Origin: Ptiloglossa arizonensis
Lineage: Eukaryota > Arthropoda > Insecta > Hymenoptera > Colletidae
Reading direction: 5' to 3'
Length of the DNA: 64,000 bases
NCBI RefSeq assembly: GCF_051014685.1
Contig: NC_135050.1
Coordinates: forward strand, 744,001-808,000
Positions 15,219-31,300 of this stretch are shown in pieces (positions within the stretch are counted from its first letter, which is position 1; each line of letters starts with the position of its first letter). Below the pieces are notes generated by a model. The model did not search any database. It was not told the origin of the DNA and saw only the letters and a list, made by a program, of their open reading frames with translations. The position numbers were made by a program, and so were the translations under genes.

Positions 15219-17506
15219 GTATAACGTATAACGAATAACGTAAAACGTATAACGTATAACGTATGAAGTATAACGTATAACGTATAACGTATAACGGATA
15301 ACGTTTAACGTAAAACGTATAACGTAAAATGTATAACGTATAACGTATAACGTATACCGTATAACGTATAATGTATAACGTATAACGAATTACGTATAAC
15401 GTAAAACGTATAATGTATCACGTATGCCGTATAACGTATAACGTATAACGTATAACGTATAACGTATAACGTATAACGTATAGCGTATAACGTATAACGT
15501 ATAACGTATAACGTATAACGTATAACTTATAACTTATAACGTATAACGTATAACGTTTATCGTATGACGTACAACGTATAACGTATAACGTACAATGTAC
15601 AACGTATAACGTATAACGTATACCGTATAACGTATAATGTATAACGTATAACGAATAACGTAAAACGTATAACGTATAACGTATGACGTATAACGTATAA
15701 CGTATGACGTATAACGAATAACGTATAACGTAAAACGTATAACGTATAACGTATAACGTATAACGTATAACGTATAACGCTTAACGTATAACGTATAACG
15801 TATAACGCATATCCTAGAACGTATATCGTATAACGTATAATGTATAACGCATAACGAATTACGTATAACGAAAAACGTATAATGTATAACGTATGCCGTA
15901 TAACGTATAACGTATAACGTATAACGTATAGCGTATACCGTATAACGTATAATGTATAACGTATAACGAATAACGTAAAACGTATAACGTATAACGTATG
16001 ACGTATAACGTATAACGTATGACGTATAACGAATAACGTATAACGTAAAACGTACAACGTATAACGTATAACGTATGCCGTATAACGTATAACGTATAAC
16101 GTATAACGTATAACGTATAACGTATAACGTATAACGTATAACGTATAACGTATAACGTATAACGTATAACGTATAACGTATAGCGTATAACGTATAACGT
16201 GTAACGTATAACGTATAACGTATAACGTATAACGTATAACGTATAACGTATAACGTATAACGTATAACGTATAACGTATAACGTATATCGTAAAACGTAT
16301 AACGTATAACGTATAACGTATAACTTATAACTTATAACGTATAACGTATAACGTATATCGTATGACGTACAACGTATAACGTATAACGTATAACGTATAA
16401 CGTAAAACGTATAACGTATAACGTATAGCGTATAACGTATAACGTAAAACGTATAACGTATAACGTACAATGTACAACGTATAACGTATAACGTATACCG
16501 TATAACGTATAATGTATAACGTATAACGAATAACGTAAAACGTATAACGTATAACGTATGACGTATAACGTATAACGTATAACGTATAACGAATAACGTA
16601 TAACGTAAAACGTATAACGTATACCGTACAACGTATAATGTATAACGTACAACGAATTACGTATAACGTAAAACGTATAATGTATCACGTATGCCGTATA
16701 ACGTATAACGTATAGCGTATAACGTATAACGTATAACGTATAGCGTATAACGTATAACGTGTAACGTATAACGAATTACGTATAACGTAAAACGTATAAT
16801 GTGTCACGTATGCCGTATAACGTATAACGTATAACGTATAACGTATAACGTATAGCGTATAACGTATAACGTGTAACGTATAACGTATAACGTATAACGT
16901 GTAACGTATAACGAATTACGTATAACGTAAAACGTATAATGTGTCACGTATGCCGTATAACGTATAACGTATAACGTATAACGTATAACGTATAACGTAT
17001 AACGTATAACGAATAACCTATAACGTAAAACGTATAACGTATACCGTACAACGTATAATGTATAACGTATAACGAATTACGTATAACGTAAAACGTATAA
17101 TGTATCACGTATGCCGTATAACGTATAACGTATAGCGTATAACGTATAACGTATGCCGTATAACGTATAACGTATAACGTATAACGTATAGCGTATAACG
17201 TATAAGGTATAACATATGACGAATAACGTAAAACGTATAACGTATAACGTGTAACGTATAACGTATAACGTATAACGTATAACGTATAACGTATAACGAA
17301 TAACGTATAACGTATAAAGTATAACGTATAACGTATAACGTATAACGTAAAGCGTATAACGTATGACGTATAACGCATAACGTATAACGTATAACGTATA
17401 ACGTATAACGTATAACGTATAACGTATAACTTATAACTTATAACGTATAACGTATAACGTTTATCGTATGACGTACAACGTATAACGTATAACGTACAAT
17501 GTACAA

Positions 17507-20500
17507 CGTTTAACGTGTAACGTGTAACGTATAACGTATAACGAATAACGTATAACGTATAACGTATAACGTATAACGTATAACGTATAACGTATAACGT
17601 ATAACGTATAACGTATAACGTATAACGTATAACGTATAACGTATAACGTATAACGTATAACGTATAACGTATAACTTATAACTTATAACGTATAACGTAT
17701 AACGTTTATCGTATAACGTACAACATATAACGAATAACGTATAACGTATAACGTATAACGTATAACGTATAACGTATAACGTATAACGTATAACGTATAA
17801 CGTATAACGTATTACGTACAACGTTTAACGTGTAACGTGTAACGTATAACGTATAACGAATAACGTATAACGTATAACGTATAACGTATAACGTATAACG
17901 TATAACGTATAACGTATAACGTATAACGTATAACGTATAACGTATAACGTATAACGTATAACGTATAACGTATAACGTATAACGTATAACTTATAACTTA
18001 TAACGTATAACGTATAACGTTTATCGTATAACGTACAACATATAACGTACAACGTATAACGTATAACGTATAACGTATAACGTATAACGTATAACGTATA
18101 ACGTATAACGTATAACGTATAACGTAAAATGTATAACGTATAACGTATAACGTATAACGTATTACGTACAACGTTTAACGTGTAACGTGTAACGTATAAC
18201 GTATAACGAATAACGTATAACGTATAACGTATAACGTATAACGTATAACGTATAACGTATAACGTATAACGTATAACGTATAACGTATAACGTATAACGT
18301 ATAACGTATAACGTATAACGTATAACGTATAACGTATAACGTATAACGTATAACGTATAACGTATAACGTATAACGTATAACGTACAACGTAAAACGTAT
18401 AACGTATAACGTATAACGTACAATGTACAACGTATAACGTATAACGTATACCGTATAACGTATAATGTATAACGTATAACGAATAACGTAAAACGTATAA
18501 CGTATAACGTATGACGTATAACGTATAACGTATAACGTATAACGAATAACGTTTAACGTAAAACGTATAACGTATAACGTATAACGTATAACGTATAACG
18601 TATAACGTATAACGTATAACGTATAAGGTATAACGTATAACGTATAACGTATAACTTATAACTTATAACGTATAACGTATAACGTTTATCGTATAACGTA
18701 CAACATATAACGTACAACGTATAACGTATAACGTATAACGTATAACGTATAACGTATAACGTATAACGTATAACGTATAACGTATAACGTAAAATGTATA
18801 ACGTATAACGTATAACGTATACCGTATAACGTATAATGTATAACGTATAACGAATTACGTATAACGTAAAACGTATAATGTATCACGTATGCCGTATAAC
18901 GTATAACGTATAACGTATAACGTATAACGTATAACGTATAGCGTATAACGTATAACGTGTAACGTATAACGAATTACGTATAACGTATAACTTATAACTT
19001 ATAACGTATAACGTATAACGTATAACGTATAACGTATATCGTATGACGTACAACGTATAACGTATAACGTATGCCGTATAACGTATAACGTTTATCGTAT
19101 AACGTACAACATATAACGTACAACGTATAACGTATAACGTATAACGTATAACGTATAACGTATAACGTATAACGTATAACGTATAACGTATAACGTAAAA
19201 TGTATAACGTATAACGTATAACGTATAACGTATTACGTACAACGTTTAACGTGTAACGTGTAACGTATAACGTATAACGAATAACGTATAACGTATAACG
19301 TATAACGTATAACGTATAACGTATAACGTATAACGTATAACGTATAACGTATACCGTATAACGTATAACGTATAACGTATAACGTATAACGTATAACGTA
19401 TAGCGTATAACGTATACCGTATAACGTATAACGTATAACGTATAACGTATAACGTATAACGTATAACGTATAACGTATAACGTAAAACGTATAACGTATA
19501 ACGTATAACGTAAAACGTATAACGTATAACGTATAACGTATAACTTATAACTTATAACGTATAACGTATAACGTATATCGTATGACGTACAACGTATAAC
19601 GTATAACGTATAACGTATAACGTAAAACGTATAACGCTTAACGTATAACGTATAACGTATAACGCATATCCTAGAACGTATATCGTATAACGTATAATGT
19701 ATAACGCATAACGAATTACGTATAACGAAAAACGTATAATGTATAACGTATGCCGTATAACGTATAACGTATAACGTATAACGTATAGCGTATAACGTAT
19801 AAGGTATAACATATGACGAATAACGTATAACGTATAACGTATAACGTATAACGTATAACGAATAACGTATAACGTATATCGTATGACGTACAACGTATAA
19901 CGTACGTATAACGTATAACGTATAACGAATAACGTATAACGTATATCGTATGACGTACAACGTATAACGTATAACGTATAACGTATAACGTATAACGTAT
20001 GACGTATAACGTATAACGTATAACGTATAACGAATAACGTATAACGTAAAACGTATAACGTATACCGTACAACGTATAATGTATAACGTATAACGAATTA
20101 CGTATAACGTAAAACGTATAATGTATCACGTATGCCGTATAACGTATAACGTATAGCGTATAACGTATAACGTATAACGTATAGCGTATAACGTATAACG
20201 TGTAACGTATAACGAATTACGTATAACGTAAAACGTATAATGTGTCACGTATGCCGTATAACGTATAACGTATAACGTATAACGTATAACGTATAGCGTA
20301 TAACGTATAACGTGTAACGTATAACGTATAACGTATAACGTATAACGTATAACGTATAACGCTTAACGTATAACGTATAACGTATGACGCATATCCTAGA
20401 ACGTATATCGTATAACGTATAATGTATAACGCATAACGAATTACGTATAACGAAAAACGTATAATGTATAACGTATGCCGTATAACGTATAACGTATAAC

Positions 20501-21248
20501 GTATAACGTATAGCGTATAACGTATAAGGTATAACATATGACGAATAACGTAAAACGTATAACGTATAACGTGTAACGTATAACGTATAACGTATAACGT
20601 ATAACGTATAACGTATAACGAATAACGTATAACGTATAAAGTATAACGTATAACGTATAACGTATAACGTATAACGTAAAGCGTATAACGTATGACGTAT
20701 AACGCATAACGTATAACGTATAACGTATAACGTATAACGTATAACGTATAACGTATAGCGTATAACGTATAAGGTATAACATATGTCGAATAACGTATAA
20801 CTTATAACGTATAACGTATAACGTGTAACGTATAACGTATAACGTATAAGGTATAACGTATAACGTATAACGAATAACGTATAACGTATAACGTATAACG
20901 TATAACGTATAACGTATAACGTATAACGTAAAGCGTATAACGTATAACGTATAACGTATAACGTATAACGTATAACGTATAACGTATAACGTATAACGTA
21001 TAACGTATAACGTATAACGTATATCGTATAACGCTTAACGTATAACGTATAACGTATAACGCATATCCTAGAACGTATATCGTATAACGTATAATGTATA
21101 ACGTATAACGTATAACGTATAACGTAAAATGTATAACGTATAACGTATAACGTATAACGTATAACGTATAACGTATAACGTATAACGAATAACGTATAAC
21201 GTATACCGTATAGCGTATAACGTATAACGTATAACGTATTACGTACAA
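17507..21248. repeat. Sub-block C1, 3,742 bp
   Basis: First of two tandem sub-blocks, taken to start at the landmark CGTTTAACGTGTAACG, which recurs at 21,249 and 24,973. Markers CCTAGAA at 19,670, 20,395 and 21,067 correspond to 23,461, 24,119 and 24,791 in C2. It is 67 bases longer than the equivalent in block D because of a short out-of-register duplication at 19,859-19,992. Carries T at 20,786 in CATATGT, shared with C2 but not with block D. Confidence 0.87.
19859..19992. repeat. 67-bp out-of-register tandem duplication
   Basis: Two copies of a 67-base segment start at 19,859 and 19,926; each begins CGAATAACG and contains CGTATAT, CGTATGA, CGTACAA. 67 is 9 x 7 + 4, and the junction leaves a 4-base unit CGTA at 19,901 followed directly by a canonical heptamer. 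C2 and block D have a single copy at the equivalent place, so this is specific to C1. It is the one large-block difference here that breaks the 7-base register. Confidence 0.9.
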
Positions 21249-24200
21249 CGTTTAACGTGTAACGTGTAACGTATAACGTATAACGAATAACGTATAACGT
21301 ATAACGTATAACGTATAACGTATAACGTATAACGTATAACGTATAACGTATAACGTATAACGTATTACGTATAACGTATAACGTATAACGTATAACGTAT
21401 AACGTATAACGTATAACGTATAACGTATAACGTATAACGTATAACGTATAACGTATAACGTATAACTTATAACTTATAACGTATAACGTATAACGTTTAT
21501 CGTATAACGTACAACATATAACGAATAACGTATAACGTATAACGTATAACGTATAACGTATAACGTATAACGTATAACGTATAACGTATAACGTATAACG
21601 TATTACGTACAACGTTTAACGTGTAACGTGTAACGTATAACGTATAACGAATAACGTATAACGTATAACGTATAACGTATAACGTATAACGTATAACGTA
21701 TAACGTATAACGTATAACGTATAACGTATAACGTATAACGTATAACGTATAACGTATAACGTATAACGTATAACGTATAACTTATAACTTATAACGTATA
21801 ACGTATAACGTTTATCGTATAACGTACAACATATAACGTACAACGTATAACGTATAACGTATAACGTATAACGTATAACGTATAACGTATAACGTATAAC
21901 GTATAACGTATAACGTAAAATGTATAACGTATAACGTATAACGTATAACGTATTACGTACAACGTTTAACGTGTAACGTGTAACGTATAACGTATAACGA
22001 ATAACGTATAACGTATAACGTATAACGTATAACGTATAACGTATAACGTATAACGTATAACGTATAACGTATAACGTATAACGTATAACGTATAACGTAT
22101 AACGTATAACGTATAACGTATAACGTATAACGTATAACGTATAACGTATAACGTATAACGTATAACGTATAACGTACAACGTAAAACGTATAACGTATAA
22201 CGTATAACGTACAATGTACAACGTATAACGTATAACGTATACCGTATAACGTATAATGTATAACGTATAACGAATAACGTAAAACGTATAACGTATAACG
22301 TATGACGTATAACGTATAACGTATAACGTATAACGAATAACGTTTAACGTAAAACGTATAACGTATAACGTATAACGTATAACGTATAACGTATAACGTA
22401 TAACGTATAACGTATAAGGTATAACGTATAACGTATAACGTATAACTTATAACTTATAACGTATAACGTATAACGTTTATCGTATAACGTACAACATATA
22501 ACGTACAACGTATAACGTATAACGTATAACGTATAACGTATAACGTATAACGTATAACGTATAACGTATAACGTATAACGTAAAATGTATAACGTATAAC
22601 GTATAACGTATACCGTATAACGTATAATGTATAACGTATAACGAATTACGTATAACGTAAAACGTATAATGTATCACGTATGCCGTATAACGTATAACGT
22701 ATAACGTATAACGTATAACGTATAACGTATAGCGTATAACGTATAACGTGTAACGTATAACGAATTACGTATAACGTATAACTTATAACTTATAACGTAT
22801 AACGTATAACGTATAACGTATAACGTATATCGTATGACGTACAACGTATAACGTATAACGTATGCCGTATAACGTATAACGTTTATCGTATAACGTACAA
22901 CATATAACGTACAACGTATAACGTATAACGTATAACGTATAACGTATAACGTATAACGTATAACGTATAACGTATAACGTATAACGTAAAATGTATAACG
23001 TATAACGTATAACGTATAACGTATTACGTACAACGTTTAACGTGTAACGTGTAACGTATAACGTATAACGAATAACGTATAACGTATAACGTATAACGTA
23101 TAACGTATAACGTATAACGTATAACGTATAACGTATAACGTATACCGTATAACGTATAACGTATAACGTATAACGTATAACGTATAACGTATAGCGTATA
23201 ACGTATACCGTATAACGTATAACGTATAACGTATAACGTATAACGTATAACGTATAACGTATAACGTATAACGTAAAACGTATAACGTATAACGTATAAC
23301 GTAAAACGTATAACGTATAACGTATAACGTATAACTTATAACTTATAACGTATAACGTATAACGTATATCGTATGACGTACAACGTATAACGTATAACGT
23401 ATAACGTATAACGTAAAACGTATAACGCTTAACGTATAACGTATAACGTATAACGCATATCCTAGAACGTATATCGTATAACGTATAATGTATAACGCAT
23501 AACGAATTACGTATAACGAAAAACGTATAATGTATAACGTATGCCGTATAACGTATAACGTATAACGTATAACGTATAGCGTATAACGTATAAGGTATAA
23601 CATATGACGAATAACGTATAACGTATAACGTATAACGTATAACGTATAACGAATAACGTATAACGTATATCGTATGACGTACAACGTATAACGTATAACG
23701 TATAACGTATAACGTATAACGTATGACGTATAACGTATAACGTATAACGTATAACGAATAACGTATAACGTAAAACGTATAACGTATACCGTACAACGTA
23801 TAATGTATAACGTATAACGAATTACGTATAACGTAAAACGTATAATGTATCACGTATGCCGTATAACGTATAACGTATAGCGTATAACGTATAACGTATA
23901 ACGTATAGCGTATAACGTATAACGTGTAACGTATAACGAATTACGTATAACGTAAAACGTATAATGTGTCACGTATGCCGTATAACGTATAACGTATAAC
24001 GTATAACGTATAACGTATAGCGTATAACGTATAACGTGTAACGTATAACGTATAACGTATAACGTATAACGTATAACGTATAACGCTTAACGTATAACGT
24101 ATAACGTATGACGCATATCCTAGAACGTATATCGTATAACGTATAATGTATAACGCATAACGAATTACGTATAACGAAAAACGTATAATGTATAACGTAT

Positions 24201-24972
24201 GCCGTATAACGTATAACGTATAACGTATAACGTATAGCGTATAACGTATAAGGTATAACATATGACGAATAACGTAAAACGTATAACGTATAACGTGTAA
24301 CGTATAACGTATAACGTATAACGTATAACGTATAACGTATAACGAATAACGTATAACGTATAAAGTATAACGTATAACGTATAACGTATAACGTATAACG
24401 TAAAGCGTATAACGTATGACGTATAACGCATAACGTATAACGTATAACGTATAACGTATAACGTATAACGTATAACGTATAGCGTATAACGTATAAGGTA
24501 TAACATATGTCGAATAACGTATAACTTATAACGTATAACGTATAACGTGTAACGTATAACGTATAACGTATAAGGTATAACGTATAACGTATAACGAATA
24601 ACGTATAACGTATAACGTATAACGTATAACGTATAACGTATAACGTATAACGTAAAGCGTATAACGTATAACGTATAACGTATAACGTATAACGTATAAC
24701 GTATAACGTATAACGTATAACGTATAACGTATAACGTATAACGTATATCGTATAACGCTTAACGTATAACGTATAACGTATAACGCATATCCTAGAACGT
24801 ATATCGTATAACGTATAATGTATAACGTATAACGTATAACGTATAACGTAAAATGTATAACGTATAACGTATAACGTATAACGTATAACGTATAACGTAT
24901 AACGTATAACGAATAACGTATAACGTATACCGTATAGCGTATAACGTATAACGTATAACGTATTACGTACAA
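21249..24972. repeat. Sub-block C2, 3,724 bp
   Basis: Second tandem sub-block; the third start landmark at 24,973 begins a further partial copy of about 196 bases, to about 25,168. C2 is 49 bases (seven heptamers) longer than the block D equivalent because a canonical run near 21,300-21,450 is expanded: the distance from CGTTTAA to CGTTTAT is 245 here against 196 in C1 and D. Carries T at 24,510, equivalent to 20,786 in C1. Confidence 0.87.
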
Positions 24973-27900
24973 CGTTTAACGTGTAACGTGTAACGTATAA
25001 CGTATAACGAATAACGTATAACGTATAACGTATAACGTATAACGTATAACGTATAACGTATAACGTATAACGTATAACGTATAACGTATTACGTATAACG
25101 TATAACGTATAACGTATAACGTATAACGTATAACGTATAACGTATAACGTATAACGTATAACGTATAACGTACAACGTAAAACGTATAACGTATAACGTA
25201 TAACGTACAATGTACAACGTATAACGTACAACGTATACCGTATAACGTATAATGTATAACGTATAACGAATAACGTAAAACGTATAACGTATAACGTATG
25301 ACGTATAACGTATAACGTATAACGTATAACGAATAACGTTTAACGTAAAACGTACAACGTATAACGTATAACGTATAACGTATAACGTATAACGTATAAC
25401 GTATAACGTATAACGTATAACGTATAACGTATAACGTATAACTTATAACTTATAACGTATAACGTATAACGTTTATCGTATAACGTACAACATATAACGT
25501 ACAACGTATAACGTATAACGTATAACGTATAACGTATAACGTATAACGTATAACGTATAACGTATAACGTATAACGTAAAATGTATAACGTATAACGTAT
25601 AACGTATACCGTATAACGTATAATGTATAACGTATAACGAATTACGTATAACGTAAAACGTATAATGTATCACGTATGCCGTATAACGTATAACGTATAA
25701 CGTATAACGTATAACGTATAACGTATAGCGTATAACGTATAACGTGTAACGTATAACGAATTACGTATAACGTATAACTTATAACTTATAACGTATAACG
25801 TATAACGTATAACGTATAACGTATATCGTATGACGTACAACGTATAACGTATAACGTATGCCGTATAACGTATAACGTATAACGTATAACGTATAACGTA
25901 TAACGTATAACGTATAACGTATAACGTATAACGTATAACGTATAACGTATAACGTATAACGTATAACGTATAACGTATAACGTATAACGTATAACGTATA
26001 ACGTATAGCGAATAACGTATACCGTATAACGTATAATGTATAACGCATAACGAATAACGTAAAACGTATAACGTATAATGTATAACGTATAACGTATAAC
26101 GTATAACGTATGACTTATAACTTATAACGTATAACGTATAACGTTTATCGTATAACGTACAACGTATAACGTACAACGTATAACGTATAACGTATAACGT
26201 ATAACGTATAACGTATAACGTATAACGTATAACGTATAACGTATAACGTATAACGTATAACGTATAACGTATAACGTATTACGTACAACGTATAACGTGT
26301 AACGTGTAACGTATAACGTATAACGTATACCGTATAACGTATAATGTATAACGTATAACGAATTACGTATAACGTAAAACGTATAATGTATCACATATGC
26401 CGTATAACGTATAACGTATAACGTATAACGTATAACGTATAACGTATAGCGTATAACGTATAACGTGTAACGTATAACGTATAACGTATAACGTATAACG
26501 TATAACGTACAACGTATAACGTATAACGTATAACGTATAACGTATAACGTATAACGTATAACGTATAACGTATAGCGTATAACATATAGCGTATAACGTA
26601 TAACGTGTAACGTGTAACGTGTAACGTGTAACGTATAACGTATAACGTATAACGTATAACGTATAACGTATAACGTATAACGTATAACGTATAACGTATA
26701 ACGTATAACGTATAACGTATAACGTATAACGTATACCGAATAACGTATAACGTATAACGTATAACGTATAACGTATAACGTATAGGGTATAACGTATACC
26801 GTATAACGTATAATGTATAACGTATAACGTATAACGTATAACGTATAACGAATAACGTATAACGTATACCGTATAACGTATAACGTATAACGTAAAACGT
26901 ATGACGTACAACGTATAACGTATAACGTATAACGTATAACGTATAGCGTATAACATATAGCGTATAACGTATAACGTATAACGTATAACGTATAACGTAT
27001 AACGTAAACGTATAACGTATAACGTATAACGTATAACGTATAACGTATAACGTATAACGTATAACGTATAACGTATAACGCTTAACGTACAACGTATAAC
27101 GTATAACGCATATCCTAGAACGTATATCGTATAACGTATAATGTATAACGCATAACGAATTACGTATAACGAAAAGCGTATAATGTATAACGTATGCCGT
27201 ATAACGTATAACGTATAACGTATAACGTATAGCGTATAACGTATAAGGTATAACATATGACGAATAACGTATAACGTATAGCGTATAACGTGTAACGTAT
27301 AACGTATAACGTATAACGTATAACGTATAACGTATAACGAATAACGTATAACGTATAACGTATAACGTATAACGTATAACGTATAACGTAAAGCGTATAA
27401 CGTATGACGTATAACGCATAACGTATAACGTATAACGTATAACGTATAACGTATAACGTATAACGTATAACGTATAACGTATAACGTAAAACGTATGACG
27501 TACAACGTATAACGTATAACGTATAACGTATAACGTATAGCGTATAACATATAGCGTATAACGTATAACGAATAACGTAAAACGTATAACGTATAACGTA
27601 TAACGTATAACGTATAACGTATAACGTATAACGTATAGCGAATAACGTATAACGTATAACGTATAACGTATACCGAATAACGTATAACGTATAACGTATA
27701 ACGTATAACGTATAACGTATAGGGTATAACGTATACCGTATAACGTATAATGTATAACGTATAACGAATAACGTATAACGTATAACGTATAACGTATAAC
27801 GTATAACGTATAACGTATAACGTAAAGCGTATAACGTATAACGTATAACGTATAACGTATAACGTATAACGTATAACGTATAACGTATAACGTATAACGT

Positions 27901-28331
27901 ATAACGTATAACGTATATCGTATAACGCTTAACGTATAACGTATAACGTATAACGCATATCCTAGAACGTATATCGTATAACGTATAATGTATAACGTAT
28001 AACGTATAACGTATAACGTAAAATGTATAACGTATAACGTATAACGTATAACGTATAACGTATAACGTATAACGTATAACGAATAACGTATAACGTATAC
28101 CGTATAGCGTATAACGTATAACGTATAACGTATAACGTAAACGTATAACGTATAACGTATAACGTATACCGTATAACGTATAATGTATAACGTATAACGT
28201 ATAACGTATAACGTATAACGAATAACGTATAACGTATACCGTATAACGTATAACGTATAACGTAAAACGTATGACGTACAACGTATAACGTATAACGTAT
28301 AACGTATAACGTATAGCGTATAACATATAGC
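24973..28331. repeat. Right part of block C, mosaic with CATATAG cassettes
   Basis: After a 196-base partial third sub-block, the array carries first-domain cassettes and several copies of CGTATAG, CGTATAA, CATATAG. Four consecutive CGTGTAA units occur near 26,604. CCTAGAA markers lie at 27,114 and 27,961. Six-base units CGTAAA lie at 27,003 and 28,136. The interval to about 27,400 recurs at offset 9,917 in block D. No genes. Confidence 0.85.
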
Positions 28332-31300
28332 GTATAACGTATAACGAATAACGTAAAACGTATAACGTATAACGTATGAAGTATAACGTATAACGTATAA
28401 CGTATAACGGATAACGTTTAACGTAAAACGTATAACGTAAAATGTATAACGTATAACGTATAACGTATACCGTATAACGTATAATGTATAACGTATAACG
28501 AATTACGTATAACGTAAAACGTATAATGTATCACGTATGCCGTATAACGTATAACGTATAACGTATAACGTATAACGTATAACGTATAACGTATAGCGTA
28601 TAACGTATAACGTATAACGTATAACGTATAACGTATAACTTATAACTTATAACGTATAACGTATAACGTTTATCGTATGACGTACAACGTATAACGTATA
28701 ACGTACAATGTACAACGTATAACGTATAACGTATACCGTATAACGTATAATGTATAACGTATAACGAATAACGTAAAACGTATAACGTATAACGTATGAC
28801 GTATAACGTATAACGTATGACGTATAACGAATAACGTATAACGTAAAACGTATAACGTATAACGTATAACGTATAACGTATAACGTATAACGCTTAACGT
28901 ATAACGTATAACGTATAACGCATATCCTAGAACGTATATCGTATAACGTATAATGTATAACGCATAACGAATTACGTATAACGAAAAACGTATAATGTAT
29001 AACGTATGCCGTATAACGTATAACGTATAACGTATAACGTATAGCGTATACCGTATAACGTATAATGTATAACGTATAACGAATAACGTAAAACGTATAA
29101 CGTATAACGTATGACGTATAACGTATAACGTATGACGTATAACGAATAACGTATAACGTAAAACGTACAACGTATAACGTATAACGTATGCCGTATAACG
29201 TATAACGTATAACGTATAACGTATAACGTATAACGTATAACGTATAACGTATAACGTATAACGTATAACGTATAACGTATAACGTATAACGTATAACGTA
29301 TAACGTATAACGTATAACGTATAACGTATAACGTATAACGTATAACGTATAACGTATAACGTATAACGTATAACGTATAACGTATAGCGTATAACGTATA
29401 CCGTATAACGTATAATGTATAACGCATAACGAATAACGTAAAACGTATAACGTATAATGTATAACGTATAACGTATAACGTATAACGTATGACTTATAAC
29501 TTATAACGTATAACGTATAACGTTTATCGTATAACGTTCAACGTATAACGTACAACGTATAACGTATAACGTATAACGTATAACGTATATCGTAAAACGT
29601 ATAACGTATAACGTATAACGTATAACTTATAACTTATAACGTATAACGTATAACGTATATCGTATGACGTACAACGTATAACGTATAACGTATAACGTAT
29701 AACGTAAAACGTATAACGTATAACGTATAACGTATAACGTATAACGTAAAACGTATAACGTATAACGTATAACGAATAACGTATAACGTATAACGTGTAA
29801 CGTATAACGAATTACGTATAACGTAAAACGTATAATGTGTCACGTATGCCGTATAACGTATAACGTATAACGTATAACGTATAACGTATAGCGTATAACG
29901 TATAACGTGTAACGTATAACGTATAACGTATAACGTATAACGTATAACGTATAACGTATAACGTATAACGTATAACGTATAACGTATAACGTATATCGTA
30001 AAACGTATAACGTATAACGTATAACGTATAACTTATAACTTATAACGTATAACGTATAACGTATATCGTATGACGTACAACGTATAACGTATAACGTATA
30101 ACGTATAACGTAAAACGTATAACGTATAACGTATAGCGTATAACGTATAACGTAAAACGTATAACGTATAACGTACAATGTACAACGTATAACGTATAAC
30201 GTATACCGTATAACGTATAATGTATAACGTATAACGAATAACGTAAAACGTATAACGTATAACGTATGACGTATAACGTATAACGTATAACGTATAACGA
30301 ATAACGTATAACGTAAAACGTATAACGTATACCGTACAACGTATAATGTATAACGTACAACGAATTACGTATAACGTAAAACGTATAATGTATCACGTAT
30401 GCCGTATAACGTATAACGTATAGCGTATAACGTATAACGTATAACGTATAGCGTATAACGTATAACGTGTAACGTATAACGAATTACGTATAACGTAAAA
30501 CGTATAATGTGTCACGTATGCCGTATAACGTATAACGTATAACGTATAACGTATAACGTATAGCGTATAACGTATAACGTGTAACGTATAACGTATAACG
30601 TATAACGTGTAACGTATAACGAATTACGTATAACGTAAAACGTATAATGTGTCACGTATGCCGTATAACGTATAACGTATAACGTATAACGTATAACGTA
30701 TAACGTATAACGTATAACGAATAACCTATAACGTAAAACGTATAACGTATACCGTACAACGTATAATGTATAACGTATAACGAATTACGTATAACGTAAA
30801 ACGTATAATGTATCACGTATGCCGTATAACGTATAACGTATAGCGTATAACGTATAACGTATGCCGTATAACGTATAACGTATAACGTATAACGTATAGC
30901 GTATAACGTATAAGGTATAACATATGACGAATAACGTAAAACGTATAACGTATAACGTGTAACGTATAACGTATAACGTATAACGTATAACGTATAACGT
31001 ATAACGAATAACGTATAACGTATAAAGTATAACGTATAACGTATAACGTATAACGTAAAGCGTATAACGTATGACGTATAACGCATAACGTATAACGTAT
31101 AACGTATAACGTATAACGTATAACGTATAACGTATAACTTATAACTTATAACGTATAACGTATAACGTTTATCGTATGACGTACAACGTATAACGTATAA
31201 CGTACAATGTACAACGTTTAACGTGTAACGTGTAACGTATAACGTATAACGAATAACGTATAACGTATAACGTATAACGTATAACGTATAACGTATAACG

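Larger units (their letters stand above)
15219..28331. repeat. Block C, first copy of a 13.1-kb segment
   Basis: The sequence from about 15,219 recurs from about 28,332 at offset 13,113, shown by the rare motif GTATGAAGTA at 15,261 and 28,374. The offset becomes 13,708 after a 595-bp insertion in the second copy, then 9,917 after the sub-block that is doubled only here. The block holds two tandem sub-blocks of about 3.7 kb (17,507-24,972). Part of it (about 16,400-17,500) also matches about 7,500-8,590 in block A/B, so first-domain modules are reused. No genes. Confidence 0.88.
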
